Assembly: GCA_013396915.1 (NCBI GenBank)
Contig: VWZL01006771.1
Location: 862,334 to 926,333, forward strand
Source of the DNA: Stercorarius parasiticus
Lineage: Eukaryota > Chordata > Aves > Charadriiformes > Stercorariidae
Reading direction: 5' to 3'
Length of the DNA stretch: 64,000 bases
Shown here: positions 62,003 through 64,000 of the stretch, in pieces
Numbering within the stretch: the first letter of the stretch is position 1
How the letters are laid out: every line of letters begins with the position of its first letter
The notes under the pieces: generated by a model
Seen by the model: only the letters and a program-made list of their open reading frames with translations
Told to the model about the DNA's origin: nothing
Databases searched by the model: none
Made by a program: the position numbers and the translations under genes

Positions 62003-62582
62003 ACCCTGGTCACCTCACTTTCGAGGTAGAAAAGAAACAAAGGCAGGTGTCAGAAATAAAGAATCGTGTAGCTGATGTTGATAGCGGAGCGATCTGCTCT
62101 GAAGAAAGGAATCGCGGAGCATTGTAAGTGTTCTGCATGAATAATGCATTTGTGTCGCTCATTTTTGGGCTTAGTCACACCCTGCCTTCCACATTTGGCC
62201 CCTTTATGGTTGCACCTGTGCATGAATGGTGACTGCCTGAGAGCATGCAGGAATAAAATGAGTCCCGGAGTAAAGGCGGCAGCAGCAGCAGCATAAGCTT
62301 CCATTCATTATTCAGCTTTTGTGCCAGTCCCGCGCTAGCGGAAGGCTGTCTCTGGCCTGTGTGACTCAGGCACATTAATGCAAGGAACTGCTTCTGCACC
62401 ACGAAGCTGTTTTAAGGTCTTAACCGATTTGGTTAGTGGCCACTATATGAAGATGGCGAAGAAAGGCGTCTCTACTCCTGGCACTTTTGGCAATATGAGC
62501 TTTAGGATGCTTCAAAGCCTCTGAATGGGCTTCACGGTGCCCAGGTTTCTTCCTCATCACTGCACCGTCCCAGCATCACTTG

Positions 62583-62705
62583 CACTGAAAAGGGCCTTGG
62601 GAGACCGCCTAGTCCAAACCCCCACTCCAAGCAGGGCCAGTACTGGCTTGAGACCTATTTTGCCCAGCCCATTTAAAGTATTTTGGATGGGTCTGGAAGG
62701 AGAAC
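62583..62705 (-). mobile_element. Degenerate CR1 LINE fragment
   Basis: CTGAAAAGGGCCTTGGGAGACC, GCCTAGTCCAAACCCCCACT, CCAAGCAGGGCCAGTACTGG and ATTTTGGATGGGTCTGG follow the order of a reversed CR1 3' region ('GATCATCTAGTCCAACC..CTCAAAGCAGGGTC..TTGAGTATCTCCAAGGATGG'). The terminal octamers are lost. It is older than the other CR1 fragments. Confidence 0.75.
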
Positions 62706-64000
62706 TGCATCTGGCGTGTTATGTTTGGTATGGTGTATAGTCAATGGGTTAAGGGACAAATCCTCTTCATAGTCTCATGCCGAACAAATGCATTGCCTTC
62801 AAGCGGTGCTCCTGTAAATTAGCATGAGGATGAAGCTGCTTGGAACAGTTTGACCAATTCACTGTAAAAGGCTTGTCCTATCTAATTACTTCCCAACCAC
62901 CCTTTGAGCCCACTGCCATCCAGCCTAGGAATGGGTTCAGCGCTCCTCATTGCTGGACAGTGGCCACCGATGGGAGGTTGCCAAGGGCAAGGCTGAAGTA
63001 CAGGGCCATGTTGAGGTGTTCTGTGGTCTCTGAAATGGGGACAGGGCTCGTGGATCTGTTTTAGCTATTGTGTGGCGGCGGGAAAATGTACCACTTGTGC
63101 ACAGGCAGTATGTAGATGGAAAAACCATAATGACAACAAAGTAAAGCATCTAGCAAAATAAATCCCATCCCACAGTTTTTTACACCTAGATCTGTTCCTG
63201 GAAATGTTCAACATAAAACAAATTATTCTGGTTTTAATTGCAGACTCTGTGGCAAGCATGCCACACAAAGCCAAACTCAAGAAGGTCCTAGACCCTTGGA
63301 AGACCAGGCCAAATCTACCATGGCACAGAAAAAGAGCGGCTCCAGGGGTTGCTGTACCAGACTTTTTGTGCTTGCAGGTGAAAAAATGCTGTCTACTGTA
63401 TGGCATCCTTGCAATGTCTTTGCGAAAATGGCTGCATCTTTTACTGAATTCCCTGTGGATCTCTGTCACTAATGCAATAGTGACAGTCCTGGGGCCCTAT
63501 TGCTCTCAGCTACCTCTGGTTCCTGTGCAACGTACTGTGTCATTCATTATATATGCTGGTCCCATCTGGTCTGACAAGCCTTCTCCATCCTCACAAGCGA
63601 TTACAAATAATAATGATGACAAAACCCAGAGAATTTTTGCTTTATTTTGAAAATGATTGTTTTGTGTTGCATGAGGGTGCTTCCCGCCTATCTCCGGGGT
63701 CACCTGGCAACCATTTCCTAGCCTCCTGCTATCAGATCCATATCAAGCAAGGGCATCTGGAAGCTCATTTGGGATGGGAGCGGCTCCCTTTCACCATCCC
63801 TGCCGGCCTTCTATGGGCAGAAGTGAGGAGAGCGTGCTTGCGATGAATTCATGACCATTACTCTGATAGAGGCTATTTAAACATATTGTAGCAGTTTCAT
63901 TTGAGTGCTGCCAAAATATTAAAAGAAAAGCTGATGCTTTAGCTGATGCTAATACAGTATCAACCACCAACACTGCATAATTAAGCATGTATTATTTGCA
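62706..64000. other. Non-coding or intronic interval with one exon-like segment
   Basis: Apart from the candidate exon at 63244-63377 there is no supported feature. The last ~150 bases return to AT-rich sequence with TAATTA-like motifs. Confidence 0.45.
63244..63377 (+). other. Candidate exon with a strong Kozak ATG
   Basis: The acceptor TTCTGGTTTTAATTGCAG and donor TTGCAG|GTGAAA enclose 134 nt that are open in two frames. In one, CTACCATGG gives an ATG at 63320 in near-ideal Kozak context, starting MAQKKSGSRGCCTRLFVLA. In the other the exon is coding throughout (SVASMPHKAKLKKVLDPW and PNLPWHRKRAAPGVAVPDF). The minus strand is open too, which reduces the weight of openness. I recognise neither peptide. 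It could be a 5' exon of a gene extending beyond the window. Confidence 0.28.

Larger units (their letters stand above)
60500..62400. promoter_or_regulatory. Block resembling conserved non-coding regulatory DNA
   Basis: The block combines AT-rich but non-repetitive sequence, many homeodomain-like TAATTA/TTAAT motifs and several POU-type octamers: ATGCAAA at 61281 and 61329, and a full ATGCAAAT at 61995-62002. It also has a 21-nt perfect inverted repeat at 61953-61973, and GCATGAATAATGCATTTG near 62135. It lacks low-complexity decay and repeat insertions until 62583. This is the usual look of enhancer clusters near developmental genes, but conservation cannot be measured from one genome. Confidence 0.35.

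Noticed and set aside
63065..63469. 134-codon minus-strand frame opposite the 63244-63377 segment
   Set aside because: No splice sites or domain; it appears to be a shadow of a locally stop-poor stretch.
1..64000. Endogenous retrovirus, mitochondrial insert, tRNA, rRNA, snRNA, CRISPR or bacterial contamination
   Set aside because: I found no long terminal repeat pair, no recognisable gag/pol/env text, no tRNA A/B box pair, no rRNA-like sequence, no regularly spaced direct repeats and no prokaryotic gene spacing anywhere in the window.

Overview
The window is ordinary nuclear DNA from an amniote vertebrate, almost certainly a bird. The evidence is a sparse set of CR1 LINE fragments with the avian 3' signature (repeated ATTCTATG-type octamers next to GACTAGATGATC or its complement), older amniote repeat relics, long AT-rich stretches with no long open frames, and one CpG-rich promoter-like segment. 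There is no prokaryotic gene organisation. I recognised no tRNA, rRNA, snRNA, CRISPR array or intact retrovirus, and no gene by name. Nearly all open frames are the short, overlapping, both-strand kind expected by chance.

Layout. About 1-2.35 kb looks like the 3' end of a plus-strand gene: a splice acceptor, a short Lys/Arg-rich terminal coding exon ending at 801, a long 3' UTR and an AATAAA at 2320. From 2.35 to 42 kb the sequence is intergenic or intronic. It carries CR1 copies at 7.3, 11.2, 13.4 and 31.4 kb, an old L2-like relic at 20.6-21.5 kb, MIR-like and other ancient fragments, and a few exon-like stretches with good splice signals. The most coherent of these are three phase-compatible segments at 11.82, 12.28 and 13.26 kb; the last ends exactly where a CR1 begins.

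At 42.05-42.36 kb lies a GC-rich, CpG-rich segment with two CCAAT boxes, tandem MYB-type motifs in a 21-bp repeat and adjoining RFX X-box-like half sites. It is the only convincing promoter candidate. A splice donor on the minus strand (42130/42129) and a possible minus-strand exon near 41.5 kb suggest a minus-strand transcript; a plus-strand transcript is also possible.

From 42.5 to 60 kb the sequence is again non-coding: the best preserved CR1 (46.5-46.9 kb, still with an open ORF2 C-terminus), a striking near-perfect hairpin at 47.5 kb, a decayed CR1 reverse-transcriptase fragment at 53.3-53.6 kb and a TG/TA microsatellite at 55.1 kb. The 60.5-62.4 kb region has the texture of conserved regulatory DNA: clustered POU-type octamers, homeodomain-like TAATTA motifs and a 21-nt palindrome. 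A possible exon with a strong Kozak ATG lies at 63.2-63.4 kb.

Nothing supports a new multi-gene system. The items most worth checking are the 47.5 kb hairpin, the 42.2 kb promoter, the CR1 that supplies a splice donor at 13.36 kb and the regulatory-looking block at 60.5-62.4 kb.
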